Below are positions 29,085-38,084 of a stretch of 64,000 nt of DNA, one piece after another (positions within the stretch are counted from its first letter, which is position 1; every line of letters starts with the position of its first letter). Source of the stretch: Dehalococcoidia bacterium (GTDB lineage Bacteria; Chloroflexota; Dehalococcoidia; Bin125); contig JAJDTU010000013.1 in NCBI GenBank assembly GCA_022826965.1, positions 496,001-560,000 of the forward strand, in the 5' to 3' direction. Under the pieces are notes generated by a model. That model searched no databases. It had not been told where the DNA came from and was given only the letters and a program-made list of their open reading frames with translations. A program made the translations under genes and the position numbers.

Positions 29085-29373
29085 CAGGCTTCATCCTCGC
29101 TCCGGTGGATCACTCAGTAGAGATTGAAGCCGCGCGATCTTGGAGTCCGAACACATCCACTTGCCAACAGACCGGACGTGGAATGTGGATGCCACATTTG
29201 CTCATTGCCAAGGCGCCACGTCGACGACTCATACAGAATAGCTGTTCCAATTTCCGCGAGGGCCGCACGTTGGGGCGAACCCTGTGGTCGCCCTTCTGAC
29301 CTCAATCCGACAGACCGAAACCGGTAGCCGCCAGCGCTGCCCCGACAGTATCCCATTGAGACAACCCTGACTG
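29085..29373. other. 289-base intergenic region between lysC and dnaE
   Basis: No gene is supported here; the short open frames lack ribosome sites and homology-like features. It is the leader of dnaE on the minus strand. I see no convincing promoter, but a perfect inverted repeat lies at 29182-29198 (listed separately). Confidence 0.6.
29182..29198. repeat. Inverted repeat upstream of dnaE
   Basis: AATGTGGATGCCACATT has perfect 7-bp arms around a 3-base centre, about 100 bases upstream of the dnaE start. The size and AT-rich ends look like a dimeric repressor operator, but an RNA hairpin is also possible. A related GTGGATGTG lies nearer to dnaE on the minus strand. Confidence 0.5.
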
Positions 29374-30600
29374 CTAGACCTCTTGATCCAACTCGAAGGC
29401 CGAGTGCAGCACTCGCACCGCTTCGTCCCCCCGATCCGCCCTGACCAGACAGGTGATCCGGATCTCCGATGTCGTGATCAGTTCGATGTTGATCCCCGCC
29501 TCCGAGAGCGAGCGGAACATGGTGGCCGCATAGCCCGGGCCGGACTGCATCCCGGTTCCGATCAACGACACCTTCACGAGGTCGCGATCAAACAGCACGT
29601 TGGCCGCGCCCAGATCGCCGGCGAGCGGTTTGCTGATCTCCTGCGTTCGTTCCCAGTCGTCGTCGGTCACCGTGAACGTCAGATCGGTGAGTTGCAGTTC
29701 CGACGCGTTCTGGACGATCGTGTCCACCGATATCCCCGCGTCGGCTAATGGTCCGAATATCTGCGCCGCAATGCCCGGCCGATCGGGCACGTGACGCAAG
29801 GTCACCGAGGCAACGTCGCGGTCGAGCGCGATTGTGCGCACCCTGTTCTCGGGCTCCATCTGGACCTCCCTGCGAATGATGGTCCCGCCGCCGGAGCCGA
29901 ACTCCGCTTGCGACGAGGCCACCAGGATCGGCATGTCGTACAGCAATCCGAGCTCGACCGCCCGCGGGTGCATCACGCCGGCGCCCTGCTGCGCCGCCTC
30001 CAGCATCTCCTCGGCCGCGATGTCCTTCAGGCAACGCGCCTTCGGTTCGATTCGCGGATCGGTCGTGTAGATCCCTTGCACGTCCGTGTAGATCTCAACC
30101 TGCGACGCGTTCAGTGCCGCGCCGAGCGCCACCGCCGACGTATCCGAGCCGCCCCGGCCCAGCGTCACGTAGTCGCCCTGCGGGCTCTGTCCCTGGAACC
30201 CCGCCACCACGACCACGTTGCCGGCCGAGAACTCCTCTTCGATCCGCCAGGTATCGATCCCGCGAATCCGGGCGCGGCCGAATGTTTCGTCGGTAAACAC
30301 ACCGGCCTGCGCGCCCGTCAACGCCACGGCCGGACAGCCCAGGTCGCCGAGCGCCATTGCCAACAGTGCGCTCGAGACCATCTCGCCGGTCGCCATCAGC
30401 AGATCGGTTTCACGTCGCGGCGGTCGAGGATTCACGTCGCGCGCCAGGGCCAGCAGATCGTCAGTGGTCTTACCCATCGCCGAAACGACGACCGCGACCT
30501 GTTCGCCGTCGATCGCACGCGACGCCACGCGATGTGCGACATTCCGCAAGCGTTCTACCGAGCCGACCGACGTGCCGCCGTATTTCTGTACGACCGTCAC
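29374..30600 (-). CDS. lysC: Aspartate kinase
   Basis: This 408-residue enzyme makes aspartyl phosphate, the entry to lysine, threonine and methionine synthesis. The GTG at 30600 gives the conserved start VVQKYGGTSVGSVERLRNVA and overlaps the thrB stop as GTGA. Motifs include FQGQSPQGDYVTLGRGGSDT and EIYTDVQGIYTTDPR. Two C-terminal ACT domains follow (VPDRPGIAAQIFGPLADAGI; VSLIGTGMQSGPGYAATMF), indicating allosteric feedback by lysine and/or threonine. Confidence 0.96.
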   Translation of the reverse strand: MTVVQKYGGTSVGSVERLRNVAHRVASRAIDGEQVAVVVSAMGKTTDDLLALARDVNPRPPRRETDLLMATGEMVSSALLAMALGDLGCPAVALTGAQAGVFTDETFGRARIRGIDTWRIEEEFSAGNVVVVAGFQGQSPQGDYVTLGRGGSDTSAVALGAALNASQVEIYTDVQGIYTTDPRIEPKARCLKDIAAEEMLEAAQQGAGVMHPRAVELGLLYDMPILVASSQAEFGSGGGTIIRREVQMEPENRVRTIALDRDVASVTLRHVPDRPGIAAQIFGPLADAGISVDTIVQNASELQLTDLTFTVTDDDWERTQEISKPLAGDLGAANVLFDRDLVKVSLIGTGMQSGPGYAATMFRSLSEAGINIELITTSEIRITCLVRADRGDEAVRVLHSAFELDQEV

Positions 30601-31523
30601 AGAACCTGAGCCCCGCCGGCATCGATCCCGGTCACGAACCCCTCGCCCCTGATGCCCCGCTCGGCCGCCGCCGAGATCCAGGCCTCGCGCACATGTTCCG
30701 CCCGATCCTCGCTCGTCAACGCCATCAAGGTCGAGCCTCCGCCCGACAAATAGGCGGCATAGGCGCCGGCCGATTCCGCTGCCTCGAACAGCTCGAACAT
30801 CGTTGGGAACAACTTCGAGCGCGGAATCTGATGTAAGCGGTCGTCGACCGCTGTCTTCATCGCCTCCCACGAACCGGTCGTCAGCGCCGCGACCAGCAGC
30901 GCCGAGCGGCAGGAGTTGTGCACCGCATCCTTGCGCGACAGCTCGTCCGGCAACAACTTCCGACCCTTCTTCGTCGACATGTTGAAGCTGGGTGTAAAGC
31001 CCACGAAGCAAACGCCGTCGGCAACCGGCAGCGATACCCGGGTCACCGATCGCCCGTTCATCGCCACAATCTGGCATCCGCCGAATAGCGCCGGCGCCAT
31101 GTTGTCGGCGTGTCCTTCAAGGTCTGAGCCGATTTCCAGCACCCGATGTTCCGACAGGGGATGGCCCAGCAAGGCGTTCGCGGCGACCAGCCCCGCCCCG
31201 CGACAGGCCGCGCTGGCGCCCAGCCCCCGACCGAGCGGAAACTCGGCCTCAACCGCGACTTCGATGTCCTCGGCGTCGGGCCGAAGCTTGTCGAGCTCGC
31301 GATAGACCTCGCGCACCGCCTTGCGCACATGCCGCGACATCGGCGAACGTTCTCCTTCGATACCTGAGGCGATTGACACCGTCACGGTCACGTACCGCTG
31401 CAACGCCACGCCTGCCGCGTCGAAACCGGTGCCAAGGTTGGCCGAAGAGGCGGGCACTCGCACCGTTACGGGACCGAGGGGCTCAATCGCTTCGGAGCGT
31501 TCCGGCCATGTTTCAGTAGTCAT
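30597..31523 (-). CDS. thrB: Homoserine kinase
   Basis: This 308-residue GHMP kinase phosphorylates homoserine. It has VRVPASSANLGTGFDAAGVA near residue 22, the ATP loop PLGRGLGASAACRGAGLVAA near 96 and the C-terminal AYAAYLSGGGSTLMALT. It is translationally coupled to lysC and starts 11 bases after tmk ends upstream... in transcription order thrB precedes lysC and tmk follows in the same orientation at a distance of 11 bases from its start. The substrate call rests on family resemblance and the aspartate-pathway context. Confidence 0.93.
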   Translation of the reverse strand: MTTETWPERSEAIEPLGPVTVRVPASSANLGTGFDAAGVALQRYVTVTVSIASGIEGERSPMSRHVRKAVREVYRELDKLRPDAEDIEVAVEAEFPLGRGLGASAACRGAGLVAANALLGHPLSEHRVLEIGSDLEGHADNMAPALFGGCQIVAMNGRSVTRVSLPVADGVCFVGFTPSFNMSTKKGRKLLPDELSRKDAVHNSCRSALLVAALTTGSWEAMKTAVDDRLHQIPRSKLFPTMFELFEAAESAGAYAAYLSGGGSTLMALTSEDRAEHVREAWISAAAERGIRGEGFVTGIDAGGAQVL

Positions 31524-31534
31524 CGGCGAACATT

Positions 31535-32188
31535 CTATGAGGCGCTTCGGCGTCCATCCAACCAGTGATTCACAATCTGCAACGCATCTGTCAACACATC
31601 GGCTGCATCGCGCGAGGCGTCAACGGTGCGAATGCGTTCCGCGTCCTCGGAAGCGAGCGAGCGGAATCCCGCATTGACTCGTCTGTGGAACGCCAAATCC
31701 GCATCCCCGATTCGGTCGCCCTCGGACGATCGCGCGCGGGTCCGGGCCAGGCCCGCCTCTGGCGATATGTCCAATAGCAGCGTCAAGTCCGGTGAAAGGC
31801 CCGCCGTCGCTTCCAGATTCAGCCTGCGCAATCGGCCGAGGTCCAGCCCGCGGCCGTATCCCTGGTAGGCCAGGGTCGAGTCCGTGTAGCGATCACTCAG
31901 CACCAGTTCCCCGGCCTTGAGTGCAGGCAACAGGACATCGTGAACGTGCGATGCTCGCGCCGCCAGGAACAGCCAGGTCTCGACCCAGTCGCTCATCTCC
32001 AGTTCCGGATCGAGCACGAGCGATCGGAGACGTGTACCCAATAGGGTTCCGCCCGGCTCAAAGGTCAAGTGAACCGAGTGTCCGGCCGCCGTGAGCAGCT
32101 CCGCCAACGATCGGGCAAGCGTGGTCTTGCCGGCGCCGTCCCCGCCTTCGACGGTGAGAAGGGCTCCTGTCCCCCGCTCAGCCGCCAT
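31535..32188 (-). CDS. tmk: Thymidylate kinase
   Basis: This 217-residue enzyme phosphorylates dTMP to dTDP. The P-loop is VEGGDGAGKTTLARSLAELL near residue 14. The DR(Y/H) motif is VLSDRYTDSTLAYQGYGRGL, with LLLDISPEAGLARTRARSSE in the lid region. Eleven bases of its 5' end overlap the 3' end of the R3H ATPase gene upstream, and thrB begins downstream; these genes are probably co-transcribed. Confidence 0.95.
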   Translation of the reverse strand: MAAERGTGALLTVEGGDGAGKTTLARSLAELLTAAGHSVHLTFEPGGTLLGTRLRSLVLDPELEMSDWVETWLFLAARASHVHDVLLPALKAGELVLSDRYTDSTLAYQGYGRGLDLGRLRRLNLEATAGLSPDLTLLLDISPEAGLARTRARSSEGDRIGDADLAFHRRVNAGFRSLASEDAERIRTVDASRDAADVLTDALQIVNHWLDGRRSAS

Positions 32189-33872
32189 GAATGCGTACCC
32201 GGCGATACGGTTCCCGACCCTTGCTCACCGACTCCAGCGCCTGATCGCTCGCCAGTTGATGTTGCAGCTTGCGGATGTAGGGGTTCTGCGGCGTCAAATC
32301 GACCGCCGACTGGCGACCAGAATGAATCTGCGAAATCGCCTCTTCAGCTTCCGACAGTGCAGCCGTCACGGCGTCGTTCGGCGCCGAGCCTTTCGCAAGG
32401 GCGCGCAGGCTCTTCTCCATTTGCAGCACCGTATTGTGCTTCAGCACCACGACCGGCAATCGTCGCGACTCGGCCAGCCGCAACTCCGGCGGCCGACGCC
32501 GGAATGCCGTCCGCAGGGTCAACAGTACGTCCGCCTCCTCTACGCGCTCCGCGATTGAGACGTTCGCGCCCGTCTCACGGATCGCTTCGCGCAGCCGCGA
32601 CAGCGACACCCCCAACGGATAGATCTTCTGATGCGGACCATTCGACGCCGTCCGCGCGCGTGAGGCGGTCCGTCGTCTCAGCGGAGCCTCGTGGGCCGAG
32701 CCGTTGCCGAACGACGGTCCGCTGCGGGAACCCGTCTGCGCTCCGAATGTCCGTGAGAGGAAGTCGTTCGTTGATGCCTCGAATCCCGTCCAGGAATCAT
32801 CGGAGACCATGGCATCGACGGAATCCGTCGACGTGTGGACCGCACCATCGTCGTCCACTTCTCGGATCTCGGCGGCGACCGATTCGCCGCGCAACAATGC
32901 GTCGACGGTCGTTCCGATGTCCGAGTGCAGCGCCACGCGGGTGAACGACTGGATCTCGACGAGCGCCTCGAAGGTCGGCGGCGCCTTGCGCTCAAGTACC
33001 GATTTGCGAGTGCCGCGGCGGCGCGCTTCCTCGTCCGAGAGCGTCACCGTCTGAATCCCACCGATCAGATCTACAAGCGTCGGATTGAGCATCAGGTTGG
33101 CCAGCGTGTTGCCATGCGCCGTGGCGACCAGTTGTACGCCGCGCTCGGCAATGGTCCGCGCAGCCTGCGCTTCCAGCTCGGTGCCGATCTCGTCGATCAC
33201 GATCACCTCGGGCATGTGATTCTCAACCGCCTCGACCATCACCGAGTGCTGCAACTCGGGCCGCTCCACCTGCATCCGACGGGCCCGTCCGATGCCGGAG
33301 TGCGGGATGTCTCCATCTCCGCCGATCTCGTTCGAAGTGTCAACGATGATCACACGTTTCCCCTGCTCGGCTAACACCCGCGCCGCTTCCCGCAGAATCG
33401 TCGTCTTACCGACCCCCGGGCGCCCCAGCAGCAGGATTGAGGCCCCGGCCTGGACAAAGTCCTCGATCATCGAGACCGACCCGGACACGGCCCGGCCGAC
33501 GCGCATGGTCAGGCCGACGACATCCTGCCGCCGGTTACGAATGCAGGCGATGCGATGCAACGTCCTCGGGATGCCGGCACGGTTGTCTTTGCCGAAATCG
33601 CCCAACCCCGACATCACCATCTGGAGTTCCGCCTCGGTCACCTCCGACTCTCGCAGTTCGAGCTCATCCTCCAGGAACCGCGCATACGGCGACCGTCCGA
33701 GGTCGAGGACAATCTCCAGCAGATTGTCCTCGTCGCCGTGTTCAACGACTGCTCGGTGAATGCCCTCCGGCAGCGTGGTCAGTAGCGCCGCCAGATCGTC
33801 GCTATGCAGCGCCGACGTCAAGTCGCTCATCGACCCCATTCCGCGCTTGAGTCCGAACGGGTTCCCACTCAC
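32178..33872 (-). CDS. R3H domain ATPase (SpoIIIAA/Ycf45-like)
   Basis: This 564-residue protein has a secretion-ATPase-like AAA core with Walker A GRPGVGKTT at 150-158 and Walker B VIVIDEIG at 223-230. Between them is VDTSNEIGGDGDIPHSGIGR, typical of the SpoIIIAA/Ycf45 group. A Ser/Arg-rich linker (~340-412) separates it from a central domain and a C-terminal R3H single-strand nucleic-acid-binding motif (PYIRKLQHQLASDQALESVS, then GREPYRRVRI). The first possible start is GTG at 33872; ATGs at 33839 and 33830 are alternatives. Function in vivo is unknown; nucleic-acid binding is likely. Confidence 0.85.
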   Translation of the reverse strand: MSGNPFGLKRGMGSMSDLTSALHSDDLAALLTTLPEGIHRAVVEHGDEDNLLEIVLDLGRSPYARFLEDELELRESEVTEAELQMVMSGLGDFGKDNRAGIPRTLHRIACIRNRRQDVVGLTMRVGRAVSGSVSMIEDFVQAGASILLLGRPGVGKTTILREAARVLAEQGKRVIIVDTSNEIGGDGDIPHSGIGRARRMQVERPELQHSVMVEAVENHMPEVIVIDEIGTELEAQAARTIAERGVQLVATAHGNTLANLMLNPTLVDLIGGIQTVTLSDEEARRRGTRKSVLERKAPPTFEALVEIQSFTRVALHSDIGTTVDALLRGESVAAEIREVDDDGAVHTSTDSVDAMVSDDSWTGFEASTNDFLSRTFGAQTGSRSGPSFGNGSAHEAPLRRRTASRARTASNGPHQKIYPLGVSLSRLREAIRETGANVSIAERVEEADVLLTLRTAFRRRPPELRLAESRRLPVVVLKHNTVLQMEKSLRALAKGSAPNDAVTAALSEAEEAISQIHSGRQSAVDLTPQNPYIRKLQHQLASDQALESVSKGREPYRRVRIHGG

Positions 33873-33970
33873 CGTCCTCGCTTCAGAACTCGCACCGGGG
33901 CGGTTGCATCAACGATGCCACGCCCGCTCGAATGCAGTCTATCGCGCAGCAACGGTCCGCTACCCGGGCC

Positions 33971-34816
33971 CTACGCGGTCGCAATCGCAGTCTCCAACTC
34001 GTCCACCTCGCCTCCGCCGGCCATGAGATACGACAGGCTCTCGAGCGTCAGCGTTTCGCTGCGCCGATCCTCAATCAAGCGCCCGCGCTGGAAGACCAGG
34101 AATCGGTCGCCCACCCAGAACGCATGCTGTGGCTTCGGCGTGACCAGGACGACGGCCGTCCCGCGCTGCGCCGCGCGGCGAATCAGTCGAAGCACGGCGC
34201 CCGATTGGCGCACGCCCAGCGCCGACGTGGGCTCGTCGAGAATCAACACGCGCGCGCCGTAGTACAGCGCCCGAGCGATGGCGAGACCCTGGCGCTCTCC
34301 GCCCGACAGCGTGTGCGCCGCGCGATCGGGATCGCCCAGATCAACACCCAGCTTCTCCAGCTCGGACTGCATCGCCTCCTTGGCGTAGGCGACATCGAAG
34401 CGCTGGAATATTCCCCAGCCCTTGACCGGCTCCGCGCCCATGAAGAAATTGCGCCACAGCGACATCAACGGCGAAATCGCCAGATCCTGATAGACCGCCA
34501 CAATCCCCTGCGAGCGCGCCTGGCGGGGCGAACCGAACTCGGTCGGTGTGCCGTCGAGCAGGATTTCCCCTTCGCTGGGCCGAATCAGGCCGCAGAGCAT
34601 TTTGATGAAGACCGATTTGCCGGCCCCGTTGTCTCCGACGACGCAGGTCACCTCACCTGCGCGCAGCGCGACATTGACATCCTGCAGCGCCGTCACCGCC
34701 CCGAACTGCCGACCAAGCCCGCGCACCTCCATGACCGGCACATCCTGTCGGTCAGACGGCGGCGCCGCGCTTTCGTCTTGTCCGGTCATCTGCTCGGTTG
34801 TCATGTCATGCTCCAA
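33971..34816 (-). CDS. Sugar-type ABC transporter ATP-binding protein (unusual H-loop)
   Basis: This 281-residue ATPase resembles the FrcA/RbsA single-domain type. It has Walker A GDNGAGKS (61-68), Q-loop Gln110, signature LSGGERQ (170-176) and Walker B VLILDE (190-195). The switch histidine is missing: the expected T-H-N reads VTPKPQ, with Pro227 encoded by CCG at 34136-34138. It lies 18 bases downstream of the permease gene. An N-terminal Gln/Asp/Ser-rich extension of ~25 residues precedes the fold. The substrate is unknown, by analogy a monosaccharide. Confidence 0.88.
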   Translation of the reverse strand: MEHDMTTEQMTGQDESAAPPSDRQDVPVMEVRGLGRQFGAVTALQDVNVALRAGEVTCVVGDNGAGKSVFIKMLCGLIRPSEGEILLDGTPTEFGSPRQARSQGIVAVYQDLAISPLMSLWRNFFMGAEPVKGWGIFQRFDVAYAKEAMQSELEKLGVDLGDPDRAAHTLSGGERQGLAIARALYYGARVLILDEPTSALGVRQSGAVLRLIRRAAQRGTAVVLVTPKPQHAFWVGDRFLVFQRGRLIEDRRSETLTLESLSYLMAGGGEVDELETAIATA

Positions 34817-34834
34817 CTCGCCGATATCAGACGT

Positions 34835-35875
34835 CTAGCCGGAACGCACCGTGCGCACGCGCTCGCCGACGACGTGATTGATCAGCGTCGACACCAGCAG
34901 CAGCACGCCCAGGAAGGCCCAGCGCCAGTCGGAGTTCCAACCGGCGTGCGGGATCCCGACGAACGCGATGCCCCAGATCAACGCGCCGATCGCCGGACCG
35001 ACCGCAGATCCGTAGCCGCCGGCCATGCGACAGCCGCCCACCACGGCCGCAATGATGTAGAAGAACTCCGCGCCCACGCCCTGACCAGCCTGCACCGACG
35101 TGTAGCGCACGGCGTTGCTGACCCCGACGAACCACGCCGCGCCGGCAGTCAACATGAACAGGCCGATCTTCGTGCCGTTGACCGGAACCCCGACGGCGCG
35201 CGCCGCCTCGCGATCGCCGCCGGTCGCGAAGATCCAGTTGCCGATCTTGGTCCGCCACAGGATCCATGTTGCGATCAGCGTGAAGCCGCCCCACCAGAGC
35301 AGCGAGATGCGGAAATCCGATGGAGCCGTACCGAACACCGTCGCCACGATCGCGTGCAGCGAGTCGAATCCGGCCGCCTCGTCAATGTTCTCGATCAGCG
35401 CATCACCGGTGAAGTACTTCGACAGTGCGACGTTCGCACCGCGCAGCCCGAAGAAGGTGCCGAGGGTAACCACGAACGAGGGCAGGCCCGTCCAGACCAC
35501 CAGCACGCCGTTCCACAGCCCCAGCGCGAGACAGATCCCCAGCGAGAGCACGAGTGCCAGCCAGAGGTTCATCCCCCATTCGGTCGCCATGATCCCCAGC
35601 AACGCCCCGGCCGTTCCGACCATCACACCGGCCGAAAGGTCGAACTCGCCGCTGATCATCAATAGTCCAACGGCGACGGCAATGATCCCGTACGGCCAGG
35701 CGGTATCGAGCACCCGAGCGATCGTCGGAATCTCCACCATCGCGCCCGAGCTCGCGATGCTGAAGAAAATGAATAGCAACGCCGCCGCCACCAGAGATCC
35801 CAGCTCCGGACGCAACACCGCCGTTCGCACCCACGGCCGTTCCTTGCCAAACGCGGGTAGCTGCAACAGTGACAC
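34835..35875 (-). CDS. ABC transporter permease, RbsC/FrcC type
   Basis: This 346-residue integral membrane protein has about ten hydrophobic segments. It has the BPD_transp_2-family signature GEFDLSAGVMVGTAGALLGI near residue 75 and GDREAARAVGVPVNGTKIGL in the coupling-loop region. Family members form homodimeric channels for ribose, xylose or fructose-like import. It lies 33 bases after the first binding-protein gene and 18 before the ATPase, so binding protein, permease and ATPase form one operon. Confidence 0.9.
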   Translation of the reverse strand: MSLLQLPAFGKERPWVRTAVLRPELGSLVAAALLFIFFSIASSGAMVEIPTIARVLDTAWPYGIIAVAVGLLMISGEFDLSAGVMVGTAGALLGIMATEWGMNLWLALVLSLGICLALGLWNGVLVVWTGLPSFVVTLGTFFGLRGANVALSKYFTGDALIENIDEAAGFDSLHAIVATVFGTAPSDFRISLLWWGGFTLIATWILWRTKIGNWIFATGGDREAARAVGVPVNGTKIGLFMLTAGAAWFVGVSNAVRYTSVQAGQGVGAEFFYIIAAVVGGCRMAGGYGSAVGPAIGALIWGIAFVGIPHAGWNSDWRWAFLGVLLLVSTLINHVVGERVRTVRSG

Positions 35876-35908
35876 CGATACGCCTTTCCCTCGGCGGATG
35901 CTCGCAGA

Positions 35909-36952
35909 TTACTCGTTCGACTGATCGCCGGCGACCACGCTCGCGCCGGTCCGGTGCGTCGCCTCGCGTACGCGCTGCACGTTGTTGATGTCGACGAATC
36001 CCGGCCCCAACAACACGCCGCGACCTGCGATCCATTGCAGCATCGCGTCGGCTAGCTCATCGCCCTGGGTCAGCTCCGAGTACTGGATCAGGCGAGCGTA
36101 CGCCACGGGCAGATAGCCCTGCAGATACGGTTGCTGATCCACGGCGAACTCGACCCGTCCGTCCTCGATGGCATCCAACACCTCATCGTTCAACTCGAAC
36201 ACGGCGTGCAACACCGGCCTGCCTTCCGGTCGTGATGCTCGGACTTCCTCAATCGCAGACGAGGCTGCGTTCATGACCAGCGTGTTCATTGTGAGGACCG
36301 CATCGATGGTCGGATCGTTCGTCAACGCCGAACTGATCCGATCCTCCACCCCGTCGTTTGGATCAACGACCAAGTCGGTCCATTGCCCTGTTCTGGATCC
36401 AGCCCGATTGCAGCGCGTTTCCAGTGCCACGTTGGTCGCCTCATGTCGAACGCAAAGCAGATGGGACGATCCACCCTCGGCGAGGCGGTCGCCGACTGCC
36501 AATCCTGCGACAGTTTCCACCTGGCCAAAATACGAGTCCACGCCCAGTTCGGCTCCGGCAGTGTCCCCGACATTAACCACGAACACCGTCACGCCAATCA
36601 CGACAGCGTCGCGGACCACCTCGGACAATGCTTCAGGATCGGACAAGGTCACGACCAGCACGTCGAATCCTTGCTGCACGGCCTCGTCGATCAATCGAAC
36701 CCGTTGTTCGCTGTCGGGAGTCGAACGCCAGTAGAGATTCACGTCGAATGCTCTGGCGGCGTCTTCTGCGCCGGCCCGGAGTTCCTCCCAGAATGGATCG
36801 CCGTCCGCGCCATGCACGATCATCGCCACCGACATCGGCGGCGCCAGACCAAGTCCAAGCCGTTCCCGAGCCGCCTCCGCACAGCCGGCAACGACCACGC
36901 CGACCGCGCACAACGTCAGAACCAAGACCGGCAACCGCAGGCGCCGCATCAA
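35909..36952 (-). CDS. Periplasmic-binding-protein-like lipoprotein of the ABC importer
   Basis: This 347-residue Peripla_BP_4-type protein has a signal peptide ending in lipobox VAGC (Cys24). It has SVAMIVHGADGDPFWEELRA at the start of lobe 1, and the family repeats the FDVLVVTLSDPEALSEVV block. It is clearly paralogous to the next gene upstream, with matching blocks such as FAVDQQPYLQGYLPVAYA. The ATGA overlap with that gene couples them. As a lipoprotein it would sit on the outside of the membrane and deliver an unknown ligand to the permease. Confidence 0.87.
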   Translation of the reverse strand: MMRRLRLPVLVLTLCAVGVVVAGCAEAARERLGLGLAPPMSVAMIVHGADGDPFWEELRAGAEDAARAFDVNLYWRSTPDSEQRVRLIDEAVQQGFDVLVVTLSDPEALSEVVRDAVVIGVTVFVVNVGDTAGAELGVDSYFGQVETVAGLAVGDRLAEGGSSHLLCVRHEATNVALETRCNRAGSRTGQWTDLVVDPNDGVEDRISSALTNDPTIDAVLTMNTLVMNAASSAIEEVRASRPEGRPVLHAVFELNDEVLDAIEDGRVEFAVDQQPYLQGYLPVAYARLIQYSELTQGDELADAMLQWIAGRGVLLGPGFVDINNVQRVREATHRTGASVVAGDQSNE

Positions 36953-37998
36953 TCACCACCCAACTGCGGGAACCGCCGGACATTCGACTTGTCGACAAAT
37001 CCAGGTCCGGTGACCAAACGCCCCGACGCCGCCCATCGCTCGAGCCCGGCCAGGATCCCACGCGTCTCTGCATCGCTGTCGAGGGAGCGGAAGTAGGCAA
37101 ATGCGATCGGCAGGAAGCCCTGCAGGTACGCCTGCTGATCCACAGCGAACAGGACTTCACCGGCTTCGATCGCTTCAAGAATGGCCGGCGACACGTCGAA
37201 CGTTGCCAGTCTCGCGGACGATCCCGACGATTCAATCGCCGACATCGCGAGCTCTGCGATGCTCGAATTGAGCGCGAGGATGCCATCGATGCTTGGATCC
37301 GCCTGCAGAAGATTGGCGATCTCGCCGGTTGTCGAGACGCGATCCGCCGTGCCCGTCACAAACAGGCGTTGCATTGAGCCGCCGGCCGCCTCCATTGCCA
37401 ACCCGGCGTTCGCGCAGCGCGATTCCAGTCCCACGTTGCCCGCCTCATGGATCACACACAACAGTTTGCTCACCCCGGCCAGCACGAGACGTTCTCCGGC
37501 GCCCAGCCCCGCGACGCCATCAGGCTGGCCAAAGTGCGTGACCGCGCCGAACTCACGACCGCGTTCCTCGCCTGAGTTGATCGACATGACCAGCAGGCCC
37601 GCAGCGACTGCTGAACGGATCGACTCTTCCAGGGCATCCGGATCGGCCAGCGAGACGATCAGCACGTCATAACCCAGCGCCACCGCGTTGTCGACCAGCC
37701 GCACCTGCTCGTTGACGTTGCCGTCGCCGTCGTACAACAACTCGATTCCGAACTCTCGCTGGGCAGCGAATGCTCCGGCCGCGACCTCATCCCAGAACGG
37801 ATCGCCAATTCCGCCATGTGTGATCATGGCCACGCGAATATCTGTGGGCGGCAGGACGCCCGTGCCTGCCTGAAACGACACGTCCTCGTCGACGCGACAG
37901 ATGTAGGCCGCGATCATCGCCAGGGCAACCAGCCCGGCAAGGACCAGCCATCGCAACCAGCCCTCATTCGCGAGCCGCTCAACCCGTCGTGCGAGCAC
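36949..37998 (-). CDS. Second substrate-binding protein, signal-anchored paralogue
   Basis: This 349-residue Peripla_BP_4-like protein starts at GTG 37998 with GGGAG six bases upstream. The N-terminus is basic (LARRVERLANEG), followed by one hydrophobic segment (LRWLVLAGLVALAMIAAYIC) with no standard lipobox alanine/glycine, so it may be an uncleaved anchor. Shared blocks with the downstream paralogue include VAMITHGGIGDPFWDEV, LCVIHEAGNVGLESRCANAG and FAVDQQAYLQGFLPIAFAYF. Two binding proteins for one channel suggest a split in ligand range or role. Confidence 0.84.
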   Translation of the reverse strand: MLARRVERLANEGWLRWLVLAGLVALAMIAAYICRVDEDVSFQAGTGVLPPTDIRVAMITHGGIGDPFWDEVAAGAFAAQREFGIELLYDGDGNVNEQVRLVDNAVALGYDVLIVSLADPDALEESIRSAVAAGLLVMSINSGEERGREFGAVTHFGQPDGVAGLGAGERLVLAGVSKLLCVIHEAGNVGLESRCANAGLAMEAAGGSMQRLFVTGTADRVSTTGEIANLLQADPSIDGILALNSSIAELAMSAIESSGSSARLATFDVSPAILEAIEAGEVLFAVDQQAYLQGFLPIAFAYFRSLDSDAETRGILAGLERWAASGRLVTGPGFVDKSNVRRFPQLGGD

Positions 37999-38084
37999 GC
38001 CCTACTCCCTGCTCCGCCGTTCCGTGAGCAGCGCGCATCTCACGTGGGGACGAGCGCGCTGCAGGTCACGCTAGGCTACCAATC

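Noticed and set aside
29105-29356. Short open frames in the lysC-dnaE gap on both strands
   Set aside because: No ribosome site, no conserved-looking domain and overlapping candidates on both strands; treated as non-coding.
30601-31077. 159-codon N-terminal extension of aspartate kinase
   Set aside because: The extension is antisense-like, overlaps thrB in another frame and precedes the canonical VVQKYGGTSVG start at GTG 30600.
32178-33872. Type II/IV secretion or pilus ATPase
   Set aside because: The Walker region resembles secretion ATPases, but the R3H domain and tmk neighbourhood fit the SpoIIIAA/Ycf45-like family better and no pilus gene is nearby.
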